DNA from: Pseudomonas frederiksbergensis
GTDB taxonomy: Bacteria; Pseudomonadota; Gammaproteobacteria; Pseudomonadales; Pseudomonadaceae
NCBI RefSeq assembly: GCF_003732705.1
Contig: NZ_MOBR01000040.1
Span: 186,001 to 250,000, forward strand
Direction of reading: 5' to 3'
DNA: 64,000 nucleotides
Shown here: positions 51,599-64,000 of the stretch, in pieces
Numbering within the stretch: the stretch's first letter is position 1
How the letters are laid out: the number at the start of each line of letters is the position of its first letter
The notes under the pieces: generated by a model
What the model was told of the DNA's origin: nothing
The model's database searches: none
Seen by the model: the letters and a program-made list of their open reading frames with translations, nothing else
Program-made: the position numbers and the translations under genes

Positions 51599-52630
51599 TT
51601 ATTGCTTCAACTTTGCGACAGCGTTATTGCCTTGGCTGGTCAGGCGATATTTTTGAGCCGGACTGCTGGGAGACTCAGGATTGCTCATTTCAATCAACCC
51701 GGCAGCCAATGCAGCCTTGAGATAGTTCGCCCGAAACGTTGCCTTGTGAGCCAAACCAACCTGCGCCATTAGCTCACTAATCTTGAGCGGACCATTTGCA
51801 TGAAGCACTCGAAGCAACTTCCCTACTGGGTCGGTTACTGGGTCGGTTACTGGGTCGGTTACTGATTCACTCCGAGCCGCCTCCGCCAGCGCAACACTCA
51901 ACGCCTGAAGCATAAATTCAACAAACGGAGTCGATTCAGCCAACTGATCGGCAGCAGACAACGCCGCATAATAAGCATCCTGCTGCTCACGGATCACCGC
52001 TTCAACCGGCAAAAAAGCCAGTACCGGGCGCCACTGGCTGAGAATCAAAGTCTGCCAGAGCCGTCCCATGCGTCCATTGCCGTCGGCGAAAGGGTGGATG
52101 AATTCGAATTCGTAATGGAACACGCAACTAATGATCAACGGATGCCAGTCAGAGACACCCAGCCAGGCCAGCAGGTCATCCATCAAGTGCGCGACTCTAC
52201 TCGGTGGCGGAGCCATATGAACCAACTGTTCACCACGGTAAATGCCGACACCCGCTTGTCGAAACCGGCCGCAATCATCAATCAAACCATGCATCAACAG
52301 TTCATGGGCACGGAGCAAATCGGACCGATTGCCTGGCCGCCAGTCCGGCATGGCTTCGTAGGCTGCGAAGGCATTGCGGACTTCCTGGATTTCCCTCGGC
52401 AAACCCAATACCCGTTGCCCAGCCAGAACAGCGGTGACCTGCTCGATGCTGAGCGTATTGTTTTCAATCGCCAACGAAGCCTGGATCGTGCGGATACGAT
52501 TACCCCGGCGTAGTTGGGGCGTTTGCCGACTGTCACCGAAAGCCGAAAGCTGACCGATCTGCTCGCTGATCTCGGCGATCAGAGCCAGTATTCGCGTGGT
52601 CAGGGTCAGCGGGGGTTGGTAGCGACTCAT
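51599..52630 (-). CDS. Fic-domain protein (AMPylator type) with inhibitory helix and winged-helix tail
   Basis: A 343-residue protein. N-terminal inhibitory motif (S/T)xxxE(G/N) is SLAIEN (S52-N57), so class II with its own auto-inhibitory helix. The Fic core has the canonical active site HPFADGNGRMGR near residue 178. C-terminal residues about 255-340 look like a winged helix (LRVLHANGPLKISELMAQV). A linker VTDPVTDPVTDPVG is encoded by a 12-bp tandem repeat. Likely AMPylates a cellular protein under control of the inhibitory helix; the target is unknown and no antitoxin partner is adjacent. Start ATG 52630. Confidence 0.9.
   Translation of the reverse strand: MSRYQPPLTLTTRILALIAEISEQIGQLSAFGDSRQTPQLRRGNRIRTIQASLAIENNTLSIEQVTAVLAGQRVLGLPREIQEVRNAFAAYEAMPDWRPGNRSDLLRAHELLMHGLIDDCGRFRQAGVGIYRGEQLVHMAPPPSRVAHLMDDLLAWLGVSDWHPLIISCVFHYEFEFIHPFADGNGRMGRLWQTLILSQWRPVLAFLPVEAVIREQQDAYYAALSAADQLAESTPFVEFMLQALSVALAEAARSESVTDPVTDPVTDPVGKLLRVLHANGPLKISELMAQVGLAHKATFRANYLKAALAAGLIEMSNPESPSSPAQKYRLTSQGNNAVAKLKQ
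51824..51864. repeat. 12-bp tandem repeat inside the fic gene (TDPV linker)
   Basis: TACTGGGTCGGT three times in a row plus a partial TACTG copy. Unit length is a multiple of three, so it only lengthens the TDPV linker between the Fic domain and the C-terminal domain. Confidence 0.93.
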
Positions 52631-52717
52631 ATCCTCATCCGGGCAACTCGATTGAGCCGCCATAATGCCCGAACAACCGGACATCAGCAGCCTTCATTCC
52701 GCCCCCAAAGGTCGCTG

Positions 52718-54505
<1,788 letters not shown>

Positions 54506-54762
54506 CCAGGTTCGCAACAGAAGCGATTGATGGGGCCAGCCTACACACTCAATGGGGTGGAACTCTGTAAATCACAATGAGTCAGGTTAATTATGACCGC
54601 CAAGACTAGTGCCTAGACGCTATTGGTCTAAAGTCCGGGTGGCAACACTGATGTATTTCTGGTGGACTGGCGTTGCCGCCCCGAAGAGACCGCAGGGAGT
54701 TGTCACAGCCCGGTCACTTGGCGGCTTTAGAGTAAGCACACAACCTGATGAGGAGACAGGCC

Positions 54763-54942
54763 ATGTCCTTGCAAAACAGCAGCGAAGACAAGATTCAAGT
54801 GATCCGCACACAACCAGACCAGTCTCTGGGTTGCTCGATTATCGATAAGGACGGGCGCGAAGTACCGATCACTGAAGGCATGATCCAGGACGCGTGCCGC
54901 GAACTGGAGAAGCGATTGGTCAAGCCTGCCGAACAAGAGTGA
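54763..54942 (+). CDS. Small conserved protein (PA1571-like)
   Basis: 59 residues, acidic, soluble: MSLQNSSEDKIQVIRTQPDQ at the start, SIIDKDGREVPITEGMIQDA in the middle. Good Shine-Dalgarno AGGAGA just before ATG. Function unknown; the PA1571 label is from memory of similar sequences. A terminator follows. Confidence 0.75.
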   Translation: MSLQNSSEDKIQVIRTQPDQSLGCSIIDKDGREVPITEGMIQDACRELEKRLVKPAEQE

Positions 54943-54960
54943 TATAGCCACCGTCTTCTT

Positions 54961-54990
54961 GACCCGGCCCTGGTTGGCCGGGTTTTTTGT
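54961..54990 (+). terminator. Terminator after the small protein gene
   Basis: CCCGGCC / GGCCGGG stem with TTTTTTG tail. Confidence 0.88.
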
Positions 54991-55020
54991 GGGTGATTAT
55001 CCGGAAATGACAGCGCGGCC

Positions 55021-55110
55021 TTCGCGGGCAAGCCTCGCTCCTACAGGTAGAGTCGCCCACATTTTTAACAAACGACACCAAACCTGTAGGAGCGAGGCTT
55101 GCCCGCGAAA
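55021..55110. repeat. REPIN
   Basis: Inverted REP pair CGCGGGCAAGCCTCGCTCCT and TGTAGGAGCGAGGCTTGCCC just before the 3' end of pdxB. Confidence 0.9.
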
Positions 55111-55125
55111 GGGCCAGTGCGGTTC

Positions 55126-56268
55126 CTAGATTACCGTCGCGCCCAACGCCGCCACGATCCGGCGCAACACCGGCGAATCCCCCTCTATCCTTACCTGCAA
55201 CCCATCAATCTCCCGCCGCGACGGATAGTTCTTGCGCAGTGCATCAAACGCCGCACGCTGTTCGCTCACATTACCTACAAGGCTGCGGCGAAAGTCCGCA
55301 TCGTCACGGCGCGGGTCGTACACCCCGCGGCACAACATCGCCAGCGCCCAGGCCGGATCGCTGTCAGCGTGCAAGGTCACGTGCGACAACCAAGGCGCCG
55401 GCAGCAAATCGCTCAGGCTGACTTCGGCAGGCTGGTCGAGGAAGTCGCAATACGCCTGATAGATCTGCGCCGTGCCACGCTGTTTGCCGTCGAGGCTGTA
55501 GCCGGCGATATGCGGCGTCGCCAGCACACAGAGTTCGGCCAGTGCCACATCGACCTCGGGTTCGCCTTCCCAGACGTCCAGCACCGCTTGCAGGTCTTCA
55601 CGTTGCAGCAACACTTGGCGCAGGGCGGCGTTATCCACCACCGGGCCGCGGCTGGCGTTGATCAGCCAGGCGCCGGGCTTGAGCCGGTTCAAACGGGGTT
55701 TGTCGAACAGGTGCCAGGTCGCCAGAGCGCCATGCTTCTTCAAAGGCGTGTGCAGGCTGATGACGTCGCACTGCTCGATGATCTGCTCGAGGCTGACGAA
55801 ATCACCGCCTTCCGCCGCTTGCCGCGGTGGATCGCACACCAGCACATTCCAGCCCAGGCCTTGCAGGACCTTGACCAGTCGCCCGCCCACTTCGCCAGCA
55901 CCGACGACACCGTAAGTGCGTTGGGTCAGGTCGACGCCTTCGATTTCGGCCAGGGTCAGCAGGCTGCCGAGCACATAATCGACCACGCCCCGGGCATTAC
56001 AGCCGGGCGCGCTGGACCAAGTGATGCCGGCCTGCTGGAAATAATCCAGGTCCAGGTGATCAGTGCCAATGGTGCAGGTGCCGACAAACCGCACCTTGCT
56101 GCCTTCAAGCAACGCGCGATTGACGTTGGTCACCGAGCGCACCAACAGCACATCGGCCTGCTCAACCGTAGCGCGGTCGATGGAACGCCCCGGCACCCGG
56201 CGGATTTCGCCGAAACCCTGGAAAAAGGCATCGAGCAGCGGGATATTTTCGTCGGCAACAATCAGCAT
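55126..56268 (-). CDS. pdxB: 4-phosphoerythronate dehydrogenase
   Basis: Second step of DXP-dependent pyridoxal phosphate synthesis. 380 residues of D-2-hydroxyacid dehydrogenase type: NAD motif TYGVVGAGEVGGRLVKVLQG, the catalytic Arg (LINASRGPVVD) and His/Glu (TPHIAGYS; EGEPEVD), and the PdxB C-terminal domain. The start MLIVADENIPLLDAFF at 56268 is the family start; the open frame upstream is an artefact of a repeat. Monocistronic. Confidence 0.96.
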   Translation of the reverse strand: MLIVADENIPLLDAFFQGFGEIRRVPGRSIDRATVEQADVLLVRSVTNVNRALLEGSKVRFVGTCTIGTDHLDLDYFQQAGITWSSAPGCNARGVVDYVLGSLLTLAEIEGVDLTQRTYGVVGAGEVGGRLVKVLQGLGWNVLVCDPPRQAAEGGDFVSLEQIIEQCDVISLHTPLKKHGALATWHLFDKPRLNRLKPGAWLINASRGPVVDNAALRQVLLQREDLQAVLDVWEGEPEVDVALAELCVLATPHIAGYSLDGKQRGTAQIYQAYCDFLDQPAEVSLSDLLPAPWLSHVTLHADSDPAWALAMLCRGVYDPRRDDADFRRSLVGNVSEQRAAFDALRKNYPSRREIDGLQVRIEGDSPVLRRIVAALGATVI

Positions 56269-56350
56269 GGCGAGGCTCCTTTGGCGGATCGGCAGTTTAG
56301 GCGCAGAAGGTGGGATCGGCCAGCGAGTAATCAGGCTGGCCGCGCACCTT

Positions 56351-56484
56351 TGTGGCGAGGGGGCTTGCCCCCGTTCGGCTGCGAAGCAGTCGTAAAACCT
56401 GCGTACACGGTGGTTCTGACGAAACGGGGTTGTTGGTTTTGGGGCCGCTTCGCTGCCCAACGGGAGCAAGCTCCCTCGCCACAG
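56351..56484. repeat. ~134-bp inverted repeat of TGTGGCGAGGGxGC type
   Basis: Left arm TGTGGCGAGGGGGCTTGCCC CCGTT, right arm AACGGGAGCAAGCTCCCTCG CCACA; inner region GGCTGCGAAGCAGTCGTAAA. A further Pseudomonas REP family, in the pdxB/MATE intergenic region (56269-56601). Confidence 0.88.
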
Positions 56485-56601
56485 GGATGTCGCAATGTTC
56501 TAAACAGGATTACAAATCCCTAACACAGCTCTTTTCCTGACTAGCGCGTCAACGGGTAGAATGCGCCGCCCTGCGCATCAAATCCCCTGGACGTTTCGCT
56601 C

Positions 56602-58011
56602 TTGAATTCCGTAACAGATCGCCCCGCTGCAACCACCCTCACCCGCCCGGCACGGATTCGCCTGGAGCTGAAAACCCTGCTCGCCCTGGCGCTGCCGATC
56701 ATGATCGCGCAACTGGCGACCACCGCCATGGGCTTCGTCGATGCGGTGATGGCAGGCCGGGTCGGGCCGCGAGACCTGGCCTCCGTGGCGCTGGGCAACT
56801 CGATCTGGGTCCCGGTGTTCCTGCTGATGACCGGCACCTTGCTGGCAACTACACCGAAAGTCGCCCAACGCTTCGGCGCCGGCACCCACAACGAGATCGG
56901 CCCGATCGTGCGCCAGGCCTTATGGCTCGCGCTGGTGGTGGGTTTGATGGCGACCAGCATGCTCGTCGCTGCCGAACCGATCCTGCACATCATGAAGGTC
57001 GATCCCGAACTGATCGGCCCGTGCATGCAATACCTGCATGGCATCGCCGCCGGTTTGCCCGCAGTCGCGCTGTATCACGTGCTGCGCTGTTTCAGCGACG
57101 GCATGGGCCGCACGCGTCCGGCGATGATCCTCGGTTTGTGCGCCCTGGCGCTGAACATCCCGCTGAACTACGTCTTCATTTATGGCCACCTGGGCGTGCC
57201 CGCCATGGGCGGCGCCGGTTGTGGTTGGGCGACGGGGATTGTGATGTGGTTCATGGCTCTCGGCATGGTGGCCTATACACGCTGGGCGCCGGCCTACCAG
57301 AAAAGCGAGCTGTTCAGCCGCTTTGACTGGCCACAATGGTCGGTGATCAAACGCCTGCTGGGCATCGGCCTGCCGATCGGCATTGCCGTGTTCGCCGAAT
57401 CGAGCATCTTCGCGGTGATTGCCCTGTTGATCGGCAGCCTCGGCGCAACCGTCGTCGCCGGCCATCAGATTGCCCTGAACGTCAGCTCCCTGGTGTTCAT
57501 GATCCCTTACTCGCTGGGGATGGCCGTCACCGTGCGTGTCGGCCAGGCACTGGGCCGCAGTGAACCGCGCGAGGCCCGTTTCGCCGCGGGCGTCGGCATG
57601 GGCACTGCCCTGGCGTATGCCTGTCTGTCGGCGAGCATGATGCTGTTGCTGCGCGAACACATCGCGACGATCTACACCGCCGATCCGACGGTGATTCATG
57701 TGGCGGCAATGCTGATCGTGTACTCGGCGCTGTTTCAGTTTTCCGATGCGATCCAGGTCACAGCAGCCGGCGCGCTGCGTGGCTATCAGGACACCCGGGT
57801 GACGATGATCCTGACCCTGTTCGCGTACTGGGGGATTGGTTTGCCGGTGGGTTACGCGCTGGGCCTGACCGACTGGCTGGGCGCGCCGAGCGGCCCGAGC
57901 GGGCTGTGGCAGGGTTTGATCGTGGGCTTGAGTTGCGCGGCGTTGATGCTGTCGATCCGCCTGACGCGCAGTGCACGCAAGCGGATCCGCATCAGCCAGT
58001 CGGCGGGTTAA
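56602..58011 (+). CDS. MATE-family multidrug efflux protein (NorM/PmpM type)
   Basis: A 469-residue, 12-TM MATE exporter that expels cationic drugs against H+ or Na+. N-half: LALALPIMIAQLATTAMGFVDAVMAGRVG with the conserved TM1 region; LIGPCMQYLHGIAAGLPAVA; the conserved Arg-Pro pair RTRPAMILG; C-half GHQIALNVSSLVFMIPYSLG. Starts with TTG at 56602 (MNSVTDR). Its stop overlaps the convergent tusA-like gene by 4 bp. Confidence 0.92.
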   Translation: MNSVTDRPAATTLTRPARIRLELKTLLALALPIMIAQLATTAMGFVDAVMAGRVGPRDLASVALGNSIWVPVFLLMTGTLLATTPKVAQRFGAGTHNEIGPIVRQALWLALVVGLMATSMLVAAEPILHIMKVDPELIGPCMQYLHGIAAGLPAVALYHVLRCFSDGMGRTRPAMILGLCALALNIPLNYVFIYGHLGVPAMGGAGCGWATGIVMWFMALGMVAYTRWAPAYQKSELFSRFDWPQWSVIKRLLGIGLPIGIAVFAESSIFAVIALLIGSLGATVVAGHQIALNVSSLVFMIPYSLGMAVTVRVGQALGRSEPREARFAAGVGMGTALAYACLSASMMLLLREHIATIYTADPTVIHVAAMLIVYSALFQFSDAIQVTAAGALRGYQDTRVTMILTLFAYWGIGLPVGYALGLTDWLGAPSGPSGLWQGLIVGLSCAALMLSIRLTRSARKRIRISQSAG

Positions 58012-58259
58012 GCGAGTTTTTTGCGGATCCAGTAGAGGTAGGTGCCTGCCTCTTCGTGCTGGCCGACCAGTTCGTGGTCGAGGAACACGCAAAACTTGGG
58101 GATATCGCGACGGGTCGACGGGTCGGTGGCGATGACTTTCAGCAAGCCACCGGGCGCCAGGTCACGGATGTGCTGGTGCAGCATCATCACCGGCTCCGGG
58201 CAGTTGAGGCCGGTGGCGTCGAGGGTGCCGTCTACCGGCGTATCAATCATTTCACTCAT
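58008..58259 (-). CDS. tusA: TusA sulfur-carrier protein
   Basis: 83 residues. Carries persulfide sulfur from IscS to TusBCD for 2-thiouridine in tRNA; the acceptor Cys is in the CPxP motif TGLNCPEPVMMLHQHI. Ends converging with the MATE gene. Adjacent on the same strand to rlmM, as in PAO1 (PA1564-PA1563). Confidence 0.94.
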   Translation of the reverse strand: MSEMIDTPVDGTLDATGLNCPEPVMMLHQHIRDLAPGGLLKVIATDPSTRRDIPKFCVFLDHELVGQHEEAGTYLYWIRKKLA

Positions 58260-58329
58260 GATTCACTCCTGAAACTGGCCGGCATTGTCGCGCATTGCCG
58301 GGTGTTCGGTCATCTACGGCTGATCGCCT

Positions 58330-58440
58330 GATCGTTCCCACGCTCTGCGTGGGAATGCCGCCGGGGACGCTCCGCGTTCCGCCTTGCATGTGACGCAGAG
58401 CGTCACGGGATGCATTCCCACGCAGAGCGTGGGAACGATC
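58330..58440. repeat. ~110-bp palindromic repeat, copy 3
   Basis: Same outer arms as copies 1 and 2 (GATCGTTCCCACGCTCTGC, GCAGAGCGTGGGAACGATC), with a variant inner stem CGCAGAGCGTC. Between tusA and rlmM. Confidence 0.9.
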
Positions 58441-58450
58441 GGCGTACGAA

Positions 58451-59524
58451 TCAGCGGGACTTGGGTTTCTTCACGTCGATCCGGCGCAAGTGGCAGGTTA
58501 CTTCTTCGCGGTCGTGGTACAGCTGTTTGCAGCCGATCTCGACCTTGATCCCGCGTTCCTTGAAGCCGTCGGCGATGCGTTCGAGCAAGCGCTTCACTTC
58601 AGCGTAACGCTGTTTCATCGGCAACTTGAGGTTGACCACCGCTTCGCGGCAATGCCCTTCGCCAATCCACTCTTCCAGCATCGCGGCGTTGCGCGCCGGT
58701 TTCTCGACGATGTCGCAAACCATCCAGTCCACGGGTTGGCGCGGCTTGAAGGTGAAACCGTCGGCCATCAAGTGTTGCACCAGACCGGTGTCCATCAGGC
58801 TTTCGGCCATCGGACCGTTGTCGATGGCGGTCACCAGCATGCCGCGATTGACCAGTTGCCAGGTCCAGCCGCCGGGTGCGGCGCCCAGGTCAACGCCGGT
58901 CATGTCGCTGTGCAGACGCTCGTCCCACTGGTCACGTGGGATAAAGTGGTGCCAGGCCTCTTCCAGCTTCAGGGTCGAACGGCTTGGCGCGTCACGGGGG
59001 AACTTCAAGCGGGGAATGCCCATCGGCCACATGGCCGAGTTATTCGACTCAGCCAGACCGACGAACACTTCACGACCGCTTTTGAAGGTCAGCAACAGGC
59101 GCGGCTTGCCGGCTTCTTCCACCAGTTTGCCGGCGGCCATCAACGCCTTGCGCAGGTGGCCTTCGAATTTCTTGCAGAAGTTCGACAATTCCTTGCCATC
59201 GTTGGTATCGACCATTTCCAGCCACAGGCTGCCGCACACCGGAAAATCAACAATGTGCGCGAGAATCACGCTGATGCGGTCGGTTTCCGGCAGGTCGATG
59301 AAGATCCCCCGGGCCCACTGGCGCGGGAAGATCAATTCGGCGAAACGCTGGCCACGCATCAGGCGCTCGGCGCCGTCTTCTTCGGTGCAAATGAACTCGG
59401 CGCAGGCGCTGGCGGTCTTCGCCTTGGCGTAACCGGCCACGTTCAGCCGTGCGGCGTGTTCGGAAATCTCGGAACAGACTTCGCCTTCGAAGCCCGGCCG
59501 GCAGTGCATAAAGAGGGTGTTCAT
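58451..59524 (-). CDS. rlmM: 23S rRNA C2498 2'-O-methyltransferase RlmM
   Basis: 357 residues. N-terminal THUMP-like part, then an FtsJ-type SAM methyltransferase: SAM motif MTGVDLGAAPGGWTWQLVNRG, MVCDIVEKPARNA with the conserved D, and K in VVNLKLPMKQRY. Start at 59524 (MNTLFMHCRPGFEGE) is the family start. Acts on the peptidyl-transferase ring of nascent 23S rRNA. Confidence 0.96.
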   Translation of the reverse strand: MNTLFMHCRPGFEGEVCSEISEHAARLNVAGYAKAKTASACAEFICTEEDGAERLMRGQRFAELIFPRQWARGIFIDLPETDRISVILAHIVDFPVCGSLWLEMVDTNDGKELSNFCKKFEGHLRKALMAAGKLVEEAGKPRLLLTFKSGREVFVGLAESNNSAMWPMGIPRLKFPRDAPSRSTLKLEEAWHHFIPRDQWDERLHSDMTGVDLGAAPGGWTWQLVNRGMLVTAIDNGPMAESLMDTGLVQHLMADGFTFKPRQPVDWMVCDIVEKPARNAAMLEEWIGEGHCREAVVNLKLPMKQRYAEVKRLLERIADGFKERGIKVEIGCKQLYHDREEVTCHLRRIDVKKPKSR

Positions 59525-59747
59525 TCTTACTCCTGGGCAGATGGCGAGAAATTCAACCACTGCGCGATGCCCAGGCTTGCGGTGAAGCAAAGCCTGTCAC
59601 GAAAACCGGCGCATGATAGCCGAGTTCGGAACCTTGGACTCGCCCATAGAGTCCAGTTATTAGCTTTAACGAATGAACAGGGCTAGGTTAAAGGCTCTGC
59701 TTGTCCCGTCAGTCCGTAGCCGTGCGGACCCAAAGGAGTCATTTCAA

Positions 59748-62489
<2,742 letters not shown>

Positions 62490-62993
62490 GCACCGCTGCT
62501 GACAGAGACACCGCCTTCGGGCGGTGTTTTTGTTTGTGCGGTATACGTCCTTATAATCGCCCCACATTTTCGGGCCTGACACACAATCCCTGTGGGAGCG
62601 AGCTTGCTCGCGATAACGGTGCCACAGGCAACATTGATATTGAATGTGCCGGCCCTATCGCGAGCAAGCTCGCTCCCACAGGGGACCGTGTCGAATGCAC
62701 ATCTCCAGGCGACGCCGATCCACTGTGGGAGCGAGCCTGCTCGCGAAAGCGGAGTGTCAGGCGACATCGATGCTGGATTTGATGGCCCTTTCGCGAGCAG
62801 GCTCGCTCCCACAAGGGGAAAGGTGTTGAACACAAATCCCCAGAACACCACCGATCAACTGTGGGAGCGGGCTTGCTCGCGAATGCGGTGTGTCATTTAA
62901 CAATTAAGTCGGCTGACACACCGCTTTCGCGAGCAAGCCCGCTCCCACAGGGGACTGCGTCACACTGCAAATTTATTGGTACAAGGATTTCCC
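62490..62993. repeat. Triple REPIN array downstream of acnA
   Basis: After a terminator at 62507-62534 there are three inverted REP pairs in a row: 62590-62682, 62723-62814 and 62860-62951, each TGTGGGAGCG(A/G)GC..TGCTCGCGA with an opposite partner. No gene is seen in these 500 bp. Confidence 0.93.
62507..62534 (+). terminator. acnA terminator
   Basis: ACACCGCC-ttcg-GGCGGTGT followed by TTTTTG, about 20 bp after the stop. Confidence 0.9.
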
Positions 62994-63785
62994 ATGCTCG
63001 CTCTGCCATGGCTCTACCTGGCACTCCTCTCCATCGGCTATGGCCTGGCTCTGCTTTACGGCCAACTTGGCTGGCTCGCGGCTATCTCTGTCGCCCTGCT
63101 GCTGTTCGCCGGTTTCGCCGTGCGCCAGCAACAGATCCAGGCCGGCCGCTACATCGGTCACGGCTTGTTCATCATCCTGGCGTTGGCGCTGGCGTTGCAC
63201 TGGCTGCCCGGTTTCTACAACGGTCGCGGCATTGACCCGCGGCGCCTCACGGATGATGCCGTACCGTTTTCCATGTATTTGAACCAGGACAAACCCCTGA
63301 TTGGTTTCTGGTTGTTACTGGTTTGCCCATGGATTGTCGGCCGACGCTCGCTGCGGCTGTCGATTTACGCCACCGCGCTGGCGCTGACCCTGAGCGTCGT
63401 GCTCGCCCTCGGTGGCGCGCTGTTGCTCGGCGTGATCAGTTGGGCGCCGAAATGGCCGGATCAGGCCTGGCTCTGGGTGTTGAATAACCTGCTGCTGGTC
63501 ACCCTGGTCGAAGAAGCGCTGTTTCGCGGCTATATCCAGGGCGGTCTGAGCCGACGCTTCAAACACCTGCCCTACGGTGAAAACCTCGCCCTGCTGCTCG
63601 CCTCGCTGCTGTTCGGCCTGGCGCATCTGGGCGCAGGCTGGCAATGGGTGTTACTGGCGGGCCTGGCGGGGGTCGGCTATGGTCTGGCCTACCGATTTGG
63701 CGGGTTGGGTGCGGCCATCGCTACCCATTTCGGCTTGAACCTGCTGCATTTCGGTCTATTCACCTACCCGATGCTCGCCGGCTGA
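62994..63785 (+). CDS. CPBP-family (CAAX-type) intramembrane metalloprotease
   Basis: 263 residues with about eight membrane segments. The abortive-infection/CPBP motifs are present: EEALFRGYIQGGL (EExxxR), FGLAHLGAGW (FxxxH type) and THFGLNLLHF (HxxxN). ATG at 62994. Protease activity is probable; substrate unknown. Lies between the REPIN array and the aer-like gene. Confidence 0.85.
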   Translation: MLALPWLYLALLSIGYGLALLYGQLGWLAAISVALLLFAGFAVRQQQIQAGRYIGHGLFIILALALALHWLPGFYNGRGIDPRRLTDDAVPFSMYLNQDKPLIGFWLLLVCPWIVGRRSLRLSIYATALALTLSVVLALGGALLLGVISWAPKWPDQAWLWVLNNLLLVTLVEEALFRGYIQGGLSRRFKHLPYGENLALLLASLLFGLAHLGAGWQWVLLAGLAGVGYGLAYRFGGLGAAIATHFGLNLLHFGLFTYPMLAG

Positions 63786-63888
63786 CGCAACAGTCGTTTT
63801 GCGACGCGCTGCTGATTATTGAAAAATATTTTCAACAATTCCCTGACCACGCCGACAACCTCTCAAAGCCTCACGGATTGAAATAGCC

Positions 63889-64000
63889 ATGCGCAACAAC
63901 CAACCCATTACACAACGCGAACGGACCTTCCCGGCTCAGCAACGGTTGATTTCCACGACCGACGCCAAAGGCGTGATCACTTACTGCAACGACGCCTTCG
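63889..64000 (+). CDS. aer: PAS-domain chemoreceptor, Aer-like, N-terminal fragment
   Basis: Only the first 37 residues are inside the window: MRNNQPITQRERTFPAQQRL then ISTTDAKGVITYCNDAF. This is the start of the FAD-binding PAS domain of aerotaxis receptors. The position next to acnA matches PAO1 aer (PA1561). The rest is outside. Confidence 0.85.
   Translation, partial: MRNNQPITQRERTFPAQQRLISTTDAKGVITYCNDAF

Noticed and set aside
56352..56540. 62-aa ORF on the plus strand upstream of the MATE gene
   Set aside because: Falls entirely within the 134-bp repeat and its flank; no coding sign.

Overview
The window is a piece of chromosome from a Pseudomonas of the fluorescens group (inference). 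The evidence is high-GC coding, long runs of genes in Pseudomonas order, and many fluorescens-type REP/REPIN repeats. Typical runs are tal-STAS-RssB-PilZ-mlaA, queF-cupredoxin-copRS, lolCDE-PilZ-GDPD-sthA, mfd-csiV, nagZ-psrA-lexA-sulA-topA-fadAB and tusA-rlmM-acnA. No rRNA, tRNA, CRISPR, integrase or transposase is visible. Comparisons with P. aeruginosa PAO1 gene order are from memory.

Layout. 1-3.3 kb: end of a secreted-type glycoside hydrolase, then an AT-rich three-gene gtr-like cluster (GtrA flippase, GtrB-like glycosyltransferase, polytopic membrane protein) that looks horizontally acquired. 3.75-12.9 kb: transaldolase, a STAS/response-regulator-phosphatase pair, a PilZ protein, MlaA, a HAD-fold protein without its nucleophile, DUF4404, QueF, and a copper locus (cupredoxin divergent from copRS, with a cop-box-like site between). 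13-23.6 kb: the Lol lipoprotein exporter, a second PilZ protein, a phosphodiesterase, transhydrogenase SthA, ApbE without an adjacent Nqr operon, a citrate-type MFS carrier and a long GapB-type GAPDH.

24-34 kb: Mfd and CsiV, then two convergent SWIM-SNF2 helicase paralogues separated by a REPIN; this is the least understood part. 34-47.3 kb: methylthioinosine phosphorylase, NagZ, PsrA with its own operators, LexA-SulA with two SOS boxes, two small conserved proteins, TopA, a DUF1653 protein, FadBA and a universal stress protein. 47.4-54.5 kb: Uup, Slt, an auto-inhibited-type Fic protein carrying an in-frame 12-bp tandem repeat, and an MsbA-like ABC exporter. 54.7-64 kb: a small protein, PdxB, a MATE pump, TusA, RlmM, aconitase A, a triple REPIN array, a CPBP protease and the start of an Aer-like receptor.

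Themes are envelope lipid and lipoprotein traffic (MlaA, LolCDE, Slt, NagZ, gtr), DNA repair and SOS (Mfd, LexA, SulA, TopA, SNF2 proteins), fatty-acid control (PsrA, FadBA), copper sensing and central carbon (tal, gapB, sthA, acnA). Most genes are ordinary core genes. I did not find a clearly new multi-gene system. The best candidates for new biology are the SWIM-SNF2 pair, the gtr/hydrolase block beside tal, the dead HAD protein and the Fic gene.
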